A stretch of 13,116 nt of DNA from Anaerolinea sp. (lineage in GTDB: Bacteria; Chloroflexota; Anaerolineae; Anaerolineales; Anaerolineaceae), in the NCBI GenBank assembly GCA_029975965.1, contig JARKOV010000010.1, positions 1-13,116 on the forward strand. Reading direction: 5' to 3'. The translations under genes and the position numbers were made by a program. Each line of letters begins with the position of its first letter. Position 1 is the first letter of the stretch. The notes under the pieces were generated by a model, which worked only from the letters and a program-made list of their open reading frames with translations, searched no databases and had not been told where the DNA came from. Below, in pieces: positions 1-5,906 of the stretch.

Positions 1-150
1 CTGCTGGCCGATTCGCCGGAAGGTCAGCGTAAAGAGCGTGAGTTGAACCCTCATCCCCAGCCCTTCTCCCCCTGGGAGAAGGGAGCCAGAGAACCCTCTC
101 CCTATGGGAGAGGGCAGGGTGGGCAATCTCACCCAGAGAGGGCAGGGTGA
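1..150 (+). pseudogene. Upstream reading-frame fragment of the type III-like DNA methyltransferase, ending at a frameshift
   Basis: From base 1 the frame is open and reads LLADSPEGQRKEREL (bases 1-45), which resembles the middle of type III Mod-like methyltransferases. It then enters a GC-rich palindromic repeat and is translated as repeat-derived Pro/Gly/Arg peptide until TGA at 148-150. The continuation of the same protein (from GAC at 155) lies in the next frame (+1). The gene therefore begins before the window and is split inside the repeat at 48-153. No promoter is visible here. It may be a true pseudogene, a switchable gene, or an assembly error in the repeat. The fragment's identity is inferred from its fit to the downstream part. 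Confidence 0.6.
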
Positions 151-153
151 GGG
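48..153 (+). repeat. Composite GC-rich palindromic repeat inserted in the methyltransferase gene (copy 1, frame-breaking)
   Basis: Outer inverted ends CCCTCA (48-53) and TGAGGG (148-153) bound a cluster of hairpins. The first has arms CCCTTCTCCC 61-70 and GGGAGAAGGG 74-83. The second has arms CCCTCTCCC 94-102 and GGGAGAGGG 106-114. The third pairs CTCACCC 128-134 with GGGTGAG 145-151. A 14-bp direct repeat, GAGAGGGCAGGGTG, lies at 108-121 and 136-149, exactly 28 bp apart. The block is 106 bp, which is 1 mod 3, matching the frame change across it. It resembles the dispersed non-coding palindromic repeats found in many bacterial genomes that, when translated, give peptides such as NPHPQPFSPWEKG. 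Confidence 0.75.
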
Positions 154-1459
154 CGACATCAAAAAGGGCTTTGTCTATAAACGCGTCCCGCACATCACCC
201 TCAAATCCATCGCCAACAACGAAGAAATCGACGCCATCCACGCGAAATGGCAGCCGCAGCTCGAAGCCCTGCGCGAGCAGTTAAACCAGGCGCTGGGCCA
301 GCACTGGGAGGATTGGCAGATCCCGCGGGAAGCGCCCCTCACCCCGTCCCTCTCCCAGAGGGAGAGGGAGAAATTGGTTGAATTATTGGCGGAATGGTGG
401 GCGCTGCGCCGCCAGCGCCAGCAGGAGATCGACGCCTCCATCGCCCGCCATGCGGATACCGAACTGCTCTACGACCAGCCCTACGAAGACAACAAACGCG
501 TGCGCGTCACCGGACCCTTCACGGTTGAAAGCCTCTCGCCGCACCGCGTGCTTTCCACCGCTGAAGACCGCCCCAGGACGGAGCAGGATGGTCAAAACCA
601 ATCGGCTGCCTCCGGCGGGTTTGAAACCCTGATCCTTGATAACCTGCGCGCCGCGGGTGTGGAGAACACCAAAAAGGGCGAGCGCCTCAAATTCACCCGC
701 CTGGAGCCGTACGCCGGCACCTGGCTGCATGCCGTGGGCGAATATGAAGAAACAGGCCCTCTCCCTAACCCTCTCCCAAAGGGAGAGGGAACAGAGACCT
801 CACCTCGGCCCTCTCCGAAAGGAGTGGGGGTTGTGCGGAGGGTGGCGGTGTGCCTCGGGCCGGAGCACGGCACGGTCAGCCCGGACCTGATCAAGGACGC
901 CGCCAAAGAAGCTGTGCAGGGCGTGGGTTTTGATCTGTTGGTGGTGCTGGGTTTTGCCTTCGACCCGCACGTCTCGGAGGAGATCCACCGCTACGGCAAG
1001 CTGACGGTGCTGCCGGCGCGCATCAACCCTGACCTGCAGATGGGCAATCTGCTGCTCAAGAAGAGCGGCGCGGGCAACCTGTTCATGGTCTTTGGCGAAC
1101 CGGATATCCAGGTAACCACCCTGCCCGATGGCCGCCTGACCGTCACCATCCGCGGCGTGGATATCTACGACCCCACCACCGGTGAGATCCGCTCCAGCTC
1201 CACGGATGATATCGCCTGCTGGTTCATCGATACCGAATACAACGGCGAAAGCTTCTTCGTTCGACACGCCTATTTCACCGGGGCCGATCAGCCCTACGAC
1301 AAGCTCAAGCGCGCCCTGCGCGCCGAAGTGGACGAATCCGCCTGGAGCGCGCTGTATGCGACGACATCCTATCCCTTTGAGAAACCGCAAACCGGGAAGA
1401 TAGCCGTCAAGGTGATCAATCATTACGGGGATGAGGTGTTGAAGGTGTATTCGGCCTAG
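104..1459 (+). CDS. C-terminal part of a site-specific DNA (adenine) methyltransferase, type III Mod-like, with repeat-derived insertions
   Basis: Host-like sequence starts at GAC 155 (DIKKGFVYKRVPHITLKSIA) and ends at the TAG of 1457-1459. The segments YKRVPHITLKSIANN, EIDASIARHAD.ELLYDQPYED and RVTGPFTVESLSPHR are ones I associate with the C-terminal half of large COG2189/type III Mod-like methylases. The catalytic SAM-binding and (D/N)PPY motifs would lie upstream of the window and are not seen. ATG 104 sits inside a repeat and has no Shine-Dalgarno, so it is the first ATG of the open frame and probably not a real start. Two repeat-derived peptides interrupt the host protein in frame: PLTPSLSQRERE (about 332-370) and PLPNPLPKGEG plus RPSPKGVG (about 755-832). 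No restriction (Res) subunit follows; the next gene is convergent rsfS. The family call is fairly secure, but activity is doubtful because of the upstream frameshift. Confidence 0.7.
   Translation: MGEGRVGNLTQRGQGEGDIKKGFVYKRVPHITLKSIANNEEIDAIHAKWQPQLEALREQLNQALGQHWEDWQIPREAPLTPSLSQREREKLVELLAEWWALRRQRQQEIDASIARHADTELLYDQPYEDNKRVRVTGPFTVESLSPHRVLSTAEDRPRTEQDGQNQSAASGGFETLILDNLRAAGVENTKKGERLKFTRLEPYAGTWLHAVGEYEETGPLPNPLPKGEGTETSPRPSPKGVGVVRRVAVCLGPEHGTVSPDLIKDAAKEAVQGVGFDLLVVLGFAFDPHVSEEIHRYGKLTVLPARINPDLQMGNLLLKKSGAGNLFMVFGEPDIQVTTLPDGRLTVTIRGVDIYDPTTGEIRSSSTDDIACWFIDTEYNGESFFVRHAYFTGADQPYDKLKRALRAEVDESAWSALYATTSYPFEKPQTGKIAVKVINHYGDEVLKVYSA
335..370 (+). repeat. Palindromic repeat inserted in frame in the methyltransferase gene (copy 2)
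   Basis: A CCCTCACCCC leader is followed by a perfect 10-bp inverted repeat: TCCCTCTCCC 347-356, spacer AGA, GGGAGAGGGA 360-369. It belongs to the same family as the repeats at 48-153 and 755-832. Translated in the gene's frame it gives LTPSLSQRERE, a low-complexity charged peptide between the host segments WQIPRE and KLVELLAEWW. The frame is preserved. Confidence 0.75.
755..832 (+). repeat. Two tandem palindromic repeats inserted in frame in the methyltransferase gene (copy 3)
   Basis: The first unit has perfect arms CCCTCTCCC 769-777 and GGGAGAGGG 781-789 around AAA. The second is degenerate, with CCCTCTCC 809-816, GAAA, then GGAGTGGGG 821-829 and one mismatch in the stem. In frame they encode PLPNPLPKGEG and RPSPKGVG, separating host segments HAVGEYEE and RRVAVCLGPEHG. 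The two units differ in decay, which suggests different ages or relaxed constraint. Confidence 0.7.
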
Positions 1460-1566
1460 GCAGGTGGCGAGGAATCTTTATACGGTCAGAGCAAATTTCT
1501 TACAAGTCCGAGAGATTCCAGGGATCGAGCGCTCTCGAACGCTCAAACAATCTAAGAATAATCCGC
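1460..1566. other. Convergent intergenic gap between the methyltransferase and rsfS
   Basis: This 107-base gap separates two convergent stop codons. The only structure is a small hairpin, TCGAG 1525-1529 with CTCGA 1534-1538, nested with GAGCG 1527-1531 and CGCTC 1540-1544. No T-run follows on either strand, so I do not call a terminator with confidence. Nothing coding is seen. Confidence 0.3.
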
Positions 1567-1911
1567 CTACTGCAGCCGCACCAGCACCTTGCCCTTGTGC
1601 CACAGCGACTCGATCTGGTAGTAGTCGCGCTGGTCGGGCGAGAAGAGGTGCACGATCACGTCGCCCAGGTCGACGAGCACCCAGCCGTCTTCGGCGCGCC
1701 CTTCCATTTTCACTTCAAGCTGGAAATTCTTGTGGGCGTTTTCGGCGACCGCTTGCGCCAGGCTGTCTAACATGCGGTCGCTGGTTCCATTGCAGAGGAT
1801 GAAATAGTCGGTAAAGGATGAAATTTCGTGAATATCCATCAGGAGGATTTTCTCCCCCTTCTTGTCTTCCAGCACATCCACCGTGCTGCGGGCAACATCA
1901 ATCGCGTTCAG
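1567..1911 (-). CDS. rsfS: Ribosomal silencing factor RsfS
   Basis: RsfS binds ribosomal protein uL14 on the large subunit and blocks subunit joining in stationary phase or starvation. The 114-residue product matches the usual family length and core. It has NAIDVARSTVDVLEDKKGEK at the N-terminus, then SFTDYFILCNGTSDRMLDSL, GWVLVDLGDVIVHLF and a terminal RDYYQIESLW. I place the start at CTG 1911-1909, because GAGG lies six bases before it and the protein then begins where family members do (M-N-A-I-D-V-A). A TTG at 1950-1948 would add 13 unlike residues and sits upstream of the likely -10 hexamer. CTG initiation is rare, and AUU at residue 4 is a less likely alternative. It is the last gene of the minus-strand set behind thpR. 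In many bacteria rsfS sits beside nadD, which is not here. Confidence 0.9.
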   Translation of the reverse strand: MNAIDVARSTVDVLEDKKGEKILLMDIHEISSFTDYFILCNGTSDRMLDSLAQAVAENAHKNFQLEVKMEGRAEDGWVLVDLGDVIVHLFSPDQRDYYQIESLWHKGKVLVRLQ

Positions 1912-1938
1912 GCTCCACCTCGAGGTTGGTTTGCAGGG

Positions 1939-1947
1939 ATTGTAGCA
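1939..1947 (-). promoter_or_regulatory. Candidate extended -10 promoter for rsfS
   Basis: On the minus strand, TGC followed by TACAAT (hexamer at 1944-1939) forms an extended -10. It lies in the 63-base gap between the thpR stop and the rsfS CTG start. The expected transcript start is near 1932, about 20 bases before the CTG, leaving room for the GAGG site. No good -35 is present at 17 bases upstream (TTTCCG). It would allow rsfS to be expressed apart from thpR. Confidence 0.4.
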
Positions 1948-1956
1948 CAAAATGGA

Positions 1957-1976
1957 GAAGCCGGAAACCGGCCTTC
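1957..1976 (-). terminator. Possible weak terminator or attenuator after thpR
   Basis: Read on the minus strand, GAAG and CCGG pair with CCGG and CTTC around a TTT loop with one bulged G. It begins within the thpR stop codon and is followed by TCCATTTTG. The 8-bp stem and broken T-run make it a weak terminator at best. It separates thpR from the candidate rsfS promoter. Confidence 0.3.
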
Positions 1977-2553
1977 AATTGCTCAACGCGGCGCGGTAAA
2001 GCGAAGAATACAGCGCGCCGCCGGGTTTCAGGTCGCTGCGGAAGAGGACGATCTCGTTCACCTGCACCACCCCCAGCTCGCCCACCGTGATGCCCGCCAG
2101 CGCGTCGGCTACCTGGCGCACGTCGGCGGGGCTGGCGTGCTGCGACACGCGCCCCAAGGTGAGGTGCGGGGAGAATTTGCGCTCCTCGCTCGGGTAACCG
2201 AGGCGACCGGTCTCACGATCGACGCCGTGCTGCAAGTCCATCAGCTCGGGCGTGGCGGTGATGCCAACCCAGATCACGCGCGGGTGGAGGCGGTTGGGGA
2301 ACGCGCCACAGCCGGACACGCAAAAGCGGGTGCGGCGGTGGCGGGCGGCTTCGTTCTTGAGCACCTGCACCAGGTTGTTGAGGTTGTTTGGTGAAACGTT
2401 GCCCAGGAATTTGAGGGTGAGATGAATGTTTTCGGGGGGGACCCACCGGACGGCCTTCGGGGAAGTGCGCTGCAATTTCGCCACGATCTCACCGAGCTGA
2501 TCCTGGATTTCGCCTGGCAACTCGATGGCTATGAAAGCCCGAATGGCGTCCAT
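1975..2553 (-). CDS. thpR: RNA 2',3'-cyclic phosphodiesterase (2H phosphoesterase, LigT/ThpR family)
   Basis: ThpR opens 2',3'-cyclic phosphate ends of RNA to 2'-phosphates. The two catalytic HxTx motifs of the 2H family are intact: HLTLKFLG with His44 and HLTLGRV with His130. They are set in the usual frame RAFIAIELP (start), RWVPPENIHLTLKFLG (middle) and VLFRSDLKPGGALYSSL (end). The 192-residue length is typical. I choose ATG 2553-2551 because GAGG lies five bases before it; a GTG six bases upstream overlaps that ribosome site. The upstream lipoprotein gene stops at 2561, so the ThpR ribosome site lies within its last codons and translation is probably coupled. The biological substrate in bacteria is generally unclear; family assignment is secure. 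Confidence 0.93.
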   Translation of the reverse strand: MDAIRAFIAIELPGEIQDQLGEIVAKLQRTSPKAVRWVPPENIHLTLKFLGNVSPNNLNNLVQVLKNEAARHRRTRFCVSGCGAFPNRLHPRVIWVGITATPELMDLQHGVDRETGRLGYPSEERKFSPHLTLGRVSQHASPADVRQVADALAGITVGELGVVQVNEIVLFRSDLKPGGALYSSLYRAALSN

Positions 2554-2560
2554 TTTCACC

Positions 2561-2992
2561 TCAGGGTTCTTTCACCGACACGTCCACCGCAATGTCGCCG
2601 GCCTGTTCGAAACGAAGGGTTGCCTGGAAGGTGTCGCCGGCTTTGAGGTCGTTCTTGAGGCCGATCAACATCACGTGCAGCCCGCCCGGCTCGAAATTGA
2701 CTTTGCTCCTGGCTCCCACCGGCACGCTGGATTGCTGCTGCATGACCATCGCGCCGTCTTCCATCTTGCTCAGGTGCAGTTCGACGGTCTCTGCCACGTC
2801 GGTGGACGCGCTGAGCAACGTATCGGCTTCTGCCAGGGGGTTGTTGATGACGAAGTAGATCGCGCTGTTGCCGCCGGCCTGGGCAGGGCGCGCCCAGGCG
2901 CCTTCGACCTGCAATGCTTTGGGGGCGCACCCGGCGAGGATCAAGGTGACCATCAGGGCGACCAGGATGGTACGCGCAGGATTCGGTTTCAT
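2561..2992 (-). CDS. PCu(A)C-family copper chaperone lipoprotein
   Basis: PCu(A)C proteins carry Cu(I) outside the cytoplasm and help metallate the CuA site of cytochrome c oxidase. The full copper-ligand signature is present: His73-x10-Met84-x21-His106-x-Met108, in ELHLSKMEDGAMVMQ and GGLHVMLIGL. The first 22 residues are a lipoprotein signal with basic start, hydrophobic stretch and lipobox LAGC, acylated Cys22, so the 143-residue protein should be membrane-anchored on the outer face. The start ATG 2992-2990 has AAGGA five bases upstream; a longer open frame reaching 3310 crosses the promoter and is not used. It leads the minus-strand set with thpR and rsfS and is preceded by an operator-like palindrome. 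No SCO1, DsbD or oxidase gene lies in the window, so the oxidase link is family knowledge only. Confidence 0.9.
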   Translation of the reverse strand: MKPNPARTILVALMVTLILAGCAPKALQVEGAWARPAQAGGNSAIYFVINNPLAEADTLLSASTDVAETVELHLSKMEDGAMVMQQQSSVPVGARSKVNFEPGGLHVMLIGLKNDLKAGDTFQATLRFEQAGDIAVDVSVKEP

Positions 2993-3014
2993 TGGGGTCC
3001 TTGAAAGAATAATT

Positions 3015-3035
3015 CCGGTTGATCGTTTCAACCGG
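3015..3035. promoter_or_regulatory. Operator-like inverted repeat upstream of the copper-chaperone gene
   Basis: Perfect 8-bp arms CCGGTTGA (3015-3022) and TCAACCGG (3028-3035) flank a 5-bp centre. The repeat lies just downstream of the expected minus-strand transcription start (about 3040) and before the ribosome site, a position where a dimeric repressor would block transcription. It could instead fold as a leader hairpin in the mRNA. The regulator is unknown. Confidence 0.5.
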
Positions 3036-3046
3036 TAATTAAAATG

Positions 3047-3075
3047 AGTATACAGAAGCGCCGAAAGGCTGTCAA
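3047..3075 (-). promoter_or_regulatory. Sigma-70-type promoter for the PCu(A)C-thpR(-rsfS) set
   Basis: On the minus strand a perfect -35 TTGACA (3075-3070) is separated by 17 bases from TATACT (3052-3047), one mismatch from the -10 consensus. It is the strongest promoter match in the window. Transcription should start near 3040, giving a leader of about 48 bases that contains the palindrome at 3015-3035. Confidence 0.75.
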
Positions 3076-3191
3076 GAAAATCACGGGTGTGCGACAAGGC
3101 GTTCGCAAAGCCACCCTCATCCCTGCTGCTGCCCTTTGAGGATGCGGAGAACCAGAGATGCGTGGGGTATGCAATCCCGGCGAGTTGCGTG

Positions 3192-3197
3192 TACAAT
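3192..3197 (+). promoter_or_regulatory. Candidate -10 element for the surface-protein gene
   Basis: TACAAT at 3192-3197 lies 21 bases before the preferred ATG at 3219. The expected transcript start near 3204 leaves a leader of about 15 bases holding GAAGG. There is no convincing -35. It is back-to-back with the copper-gene promoter in the shared 226-base region 2993-3218, where I see nothing else coding. Confidence 0.35.
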
Positions 3198-3218
3198 AAT
3201 GGAGCAATGAAGGCGCAG

Positions 3219-5837
3219 ATGGGACATCGAGCCTTGTGGACCTTCCTGGTCGCCCTGTTACTGGCGGGCACGAGCCTGGCGAGCCGGCCGGGATCGGTGA
3301 TGGCTGCCAACGCTCAGCAGAACACCGGCATCAGCCTGACCGGCCCTTCCGCCTGCCCGCCAGGTGGCTGCGCAGCCGGGCAACGGCTGAGCTACCGGTT
3401 GGACTTCGAGCTGGGCGTGTATGACGCCACCCAGACGCAGCCGAACGTCAAGGTGTGCCTCTATGTGCCCAGCAACTGGTACGAGGCCAGCTCCGTGCAA
3501 CTGGATGGGAGCGGGGGAATCACCGGCAACCCCTACAACAACGTCGCCGGCACGACCGGTTGTCCGGAAGACCTCATTCCCCCGACCAATTACACCCTCG
3601 CCGCGGCGGGGGAGTCGGCTTTCAATAACATCTTTGTCTTCCACGATTCACTCGGTTTCAGCTTCCGCATCGCACGCGGCGGGACCGTCGCCGGCAGCGT
3701 GTTGATGCGGGTTTTTGAGTACTCGTCGGGCGGCACCTGGACGCGCACCGGACAGGTGTTTACCTCGCAGATCACGCCCGTGCCGCCAGCGACCACGCTC
3801 TACGTGGCGGGCAGCCCCGGCGCGTGCACTGGCAATCCCTGCTACCTGAACAGCAGCGGTGATTTTCCGGGGGGAGTGGGCAGCGGCCTGAAGGACGCCG
3901 TCGACGCCGCGGATGCCGGGGCGCGCATCGTCATCTTAGGTGGGGTGGAAGTGAAGGGCAACGCGGTGCAGGTGAACAAGGCGCTGACCATCGAAGGCAG
4001 CGGCGACGCCACCCTCACCGGCAGCGGCGGATGCGCCAACCCGCTGGTTGAATTCAGCGCCGGCGGCGCGCTGCGCAACCTCAATCTGAACGACGGTGCC
4101 TGCACCTCGCCCAACCGCACGCTGGTATCGGTCAACTCGCCGGCAGACGTGTTGATCGAGGGCAACGACCTGACCGGCGGCGCGGATGCGATCCGCGTGG
4201 TGAACAACACCGGCAACCTGAACGTGCGCTACAATCACATCCGCGGCAACAGCGGATACGCCCTGTGGTGGGACACGGGCGCGCCCGGTGGCGCGCTGAA
4301 TATGGTGGCGAACAACGTGATGGAGAACCGCTCCGGCGACCCGGTCGAGTGTTCGGCGGGAGCGAGCGGGGTGGTCGCCAACCGGCGCATCGATCACAAC
4401 TATTGGGGGGCGACCGCGCCCGCTTCGGCCTCGACTCATTGCACCATCAACGCCGGGAAGCGCCTCGGCGCGCCGATCGCGGCTAACAGCAGCGCGCCGG
4501 GCGTGACCGCAGAGCGCATCACCGTGACGACCACCAAGACTTACCGCTTCAACAACCAGATTGCGGTGCGGCGCTCGGCAGAGGGCGGCGACTTTGACCT
4601 GTACCTGGTCAACCACGGGGCAGCCGGCCCCGATGCGGTGCCTTTCACCAACAGCCTGACCGGCAGCCCCAACCCTTGCTCCGATTTCTGGGATGTGTTC
4701 CTGGCAGAGGGCGCATCGCCGGGTGGATCGCTGGAGCTTTCCTTTAAGTACAACCGCTCGTCGGCCTGCCTGGCGGTGATCGAATCGAGCCAGTTCTGCG
4801 AGCAGGCCAGCAACGCCTCCAGGTATCCGCTCTGGTGGTACGATCCGGCGGGTTCGGTGACCGCTGGGTGGGACACCACCGGGCAGAACCCCGCCGGCAG
4901 TGGGGCGGCGGGGTCGGCTGGGCAGGGCACCACCTGCAGCATGCCGAACGACGAGATCACCGTGGTGGTGGATAACAGCGGGCGACCCTCGCTGGCTAAC
5001 GATCTCAATTTCACGCCGTTCGTGGTCGGAATCGCCGTGCCCGCCACCTTCCAGACCCTGGCGAGCAACAACACAGTCACCGTGCGCTGGACGACGACCA
5101 GTGAAGCAGATCTGAGCGGATTCTACGTGCTGCGCAGCCTGGCGGCAACCGGTCCGTTTGCCCCGATCAGCGACTTGATCGCCAGGAAAGGGTCCGCCCT
5201 TTCCGGCGGAGACTACGCCTTCGTCGATGGCGGTCGCACCAATGGGGTGGCCAACTACTACCGTCTTCAAATTGTCCGCACCGACGGGTCATATTTCTAC
5301 TCGGATATCCTGTCGATCGTCCCCAACCCGGCGACGATCACGCCGACCCTCACGCCTAGCCGCACCATTACGGTTCGGCCCACCAACACGCCTTTCTTCA
5401 GGTTGCCCACCCCCACCCGCTTTCCTACCCTCACCCGCCGCCCGCCGACGCCCACGCGCAGCCTGCTAACCACCCCTGGCCTGACGGTCAGCCCGGCGAC
5501 CACCGGCACGGCTCAATCTGGCGGCGAACAAGGCTACCCAGGACCCGAAGGCTCGCAACCCGCTCCGGGTGAAACCGGCTATCCGGAACCCGGGGAAGGA
5601 ACCGAAGAGCCGTATCCTGCGGTGACCAACGGAACGACTGCGCCTACGGCGGCTTCGGGCACCCCCGGCCCGTCGATCGCTCGCACGCGGACGAACACCC
5701 CGACCGGCAGCCTGACCCCGCAGGTGGAAGGCGAGCGCAGCGCATCCGATTGGATCAGCCTGGTGCTTGGGCTGGTGCTCAGCGGCAGCGTGGTGTTCGG
5801 CCTTTCCTGGTTCCTCTTTTTGCGGCGCAAATCCTGA
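3219..5837 (+). CDS. Large secreted surface protein: parallel beta-helix, Fn3-like domain, Thr/Pro-rich stalk, C-terminal membrane anchor
   Basis: The 872-residue product starts with a signal peptide (MGHRALWTFLVALLLAGTSLA). A beta-rich Cys-containing N-terminal domain follows (about 35-200). A right-handed beta-helix region comes next (about 225-410), with repeating phrases such as ALTIEGSGDATLTG, LIEGNDLTGGADAIRVVNN and LNVRYNHIRGN, ending in the frequent HNYWGA phrase. A second beta domain spans about 430-600. An Fn3-like unit (about 602-702) contains VTVRWTTTSEADLSGFYVLR and NYYRLQI. Then come a Thr/Pro/Arg-rich stalk (about 703-767), a Gly/Pro/Glu stretch, one TM helix (about 843-866) and a basic tail RRKS. 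ATG 3219 is preferred to ATG 3207 because GAAGG lies five bases ahead; ATG 3207 has GGAG only two bases away. The layout indicates an extracellular, cell-attached protein. Binding or carbohydrate-related roles are possible, but no catalytic residues could be assigned. Confidence 0.8.
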   Translation: MGHRALWTFLVALLLAGTSLASRPGSVMAANAQQNTGISLTGPSACPPGGCAAGQRLSYRLDFELGVYDATQTQPNVKVCLYVPSNWYEASSVQLDGSGGITGNPYNNVAGTTGCPEDLIPPTNYTLAAAGESAFNNIFVFHDSLGFSFRIARGGTVAGSVLMRVFEYSSGGTWTRTGQVFTSQITPVPPATTLYVAGSPGACTGNPCYLNSSGDFPGGVGSGLKDAVDAADAGARIVILGGVEVKGNAVQVNKALTIEGSGDATLTGSGGCANPLVEFSAGGALRNLNLNDGACTSPNRTLVSVNSPADVLIEGNDLTGGADAIRVVNNTGNLNVRYNHIRGNSGYALWWDTGAPGGALNMVANNVMENRSGDPVECSAGASGVVANRRIDHNYWGATAPASASTHCTINAGKRLGAPIAANSSAPGVTAERITVTTTKTYRFNNQIAVRRSAEGGDFDLYLVNHGAAGPDAVPFTNSLTGSPNPCSDFWDVFLAEGASPGGSLELSFKYNRSSACLAVIESSQFCEQASNASRYPLWWYDPAGSVTAGWDTTGQNPAGSGAAGSAGQGTTCSMPNDEITVVVDNSGRPSLANDLNFTPFVVGIAVPATFQTLASNNTVTVRWTTTSEADLSGFYVLRSLAATGPFAPISDLIARKGSALSGGDYAFVDGGRTNGVANYYRLQIVRTDGSYFYSDILSIVPNPATITPTLTPSRTITVRPTNTPFFRLPTPTRFPTLTRRPPTPTRSLLTTPGLTVSPATTGTAQSGGEQGYPGPEGSQPAPGETGYPEPGEGTEEPYPAVTNGTTAPTAASGTPGPSIARTRTNTPTGSLTPQVEGERSASDWISLVLGLVLSGSVVFGLSWFLFLRRKS

Positions 5838-5845
5838 CTCCATTT

Positions 5846-5874
5846 TTGACTTTTAATTTCAAATGTGCTATTCT
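5846..5874 (+). promoter_or_regulatory. Promoter for the MBL-fold hydrolase gene
   Basis: TTGACT (5846-5851) and TATTCT (5869-5874) are 17 bases apart, and TGC just before the -10 makes it an extended -10. Transcription should start near 5881, leaving a leader of about 26 bases that carries AGGGA at 5896-5900, six bases before ATG 5907. The surface-protein gene ends at 5837, so the hydrolase is likely transcribed independently. Confidence 0.65.
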
Positions 5875-5906
5875 TGTGCCTGTCTTTCAGCAGGTAGGGA
5901 TGCAGT

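Noticed and set aside
1471..1519. GGAATCT (1471-1477) and AGATTCC (1513-1519) inverted pair
   Set aside because: Arms are only 7 bp and 35 bases apart; likely chance in a short intergenic gap.
1828..3004. Plus-strand open frames opposite rsfS, thpR and the copper-chaperone gene
   Set aside because: The minus-strand frames match known families with complete motifs, and the plus-strand frames are composition-driven shadows.
3114..3140. CCCTCATCCC-like stretch resembling the repeat family of 48-153
   Set aside because: Only about 11 bases match and no GGGAGAGGG-type arm follows, so it cannot be told from chance.
3087..3218. Longer N-terminus for the surface protein (starting at 3087 or 3207)
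   Set aside because: A start at 3087 would place the signal peptide internally and cross the likely promoter. ATG 3207 has GGAG only two bases away, while ATG 3219 has GAAGG at five.
3936..5270. Long minus-strand open frame (444 codons) opposite the surface-protein gene
   Set aside because: The Arg/His/Gly-rich translation has no motif or ribosome site. The plus-strand protein has a signal peptide, beta-helix phrases and a TM anchor.
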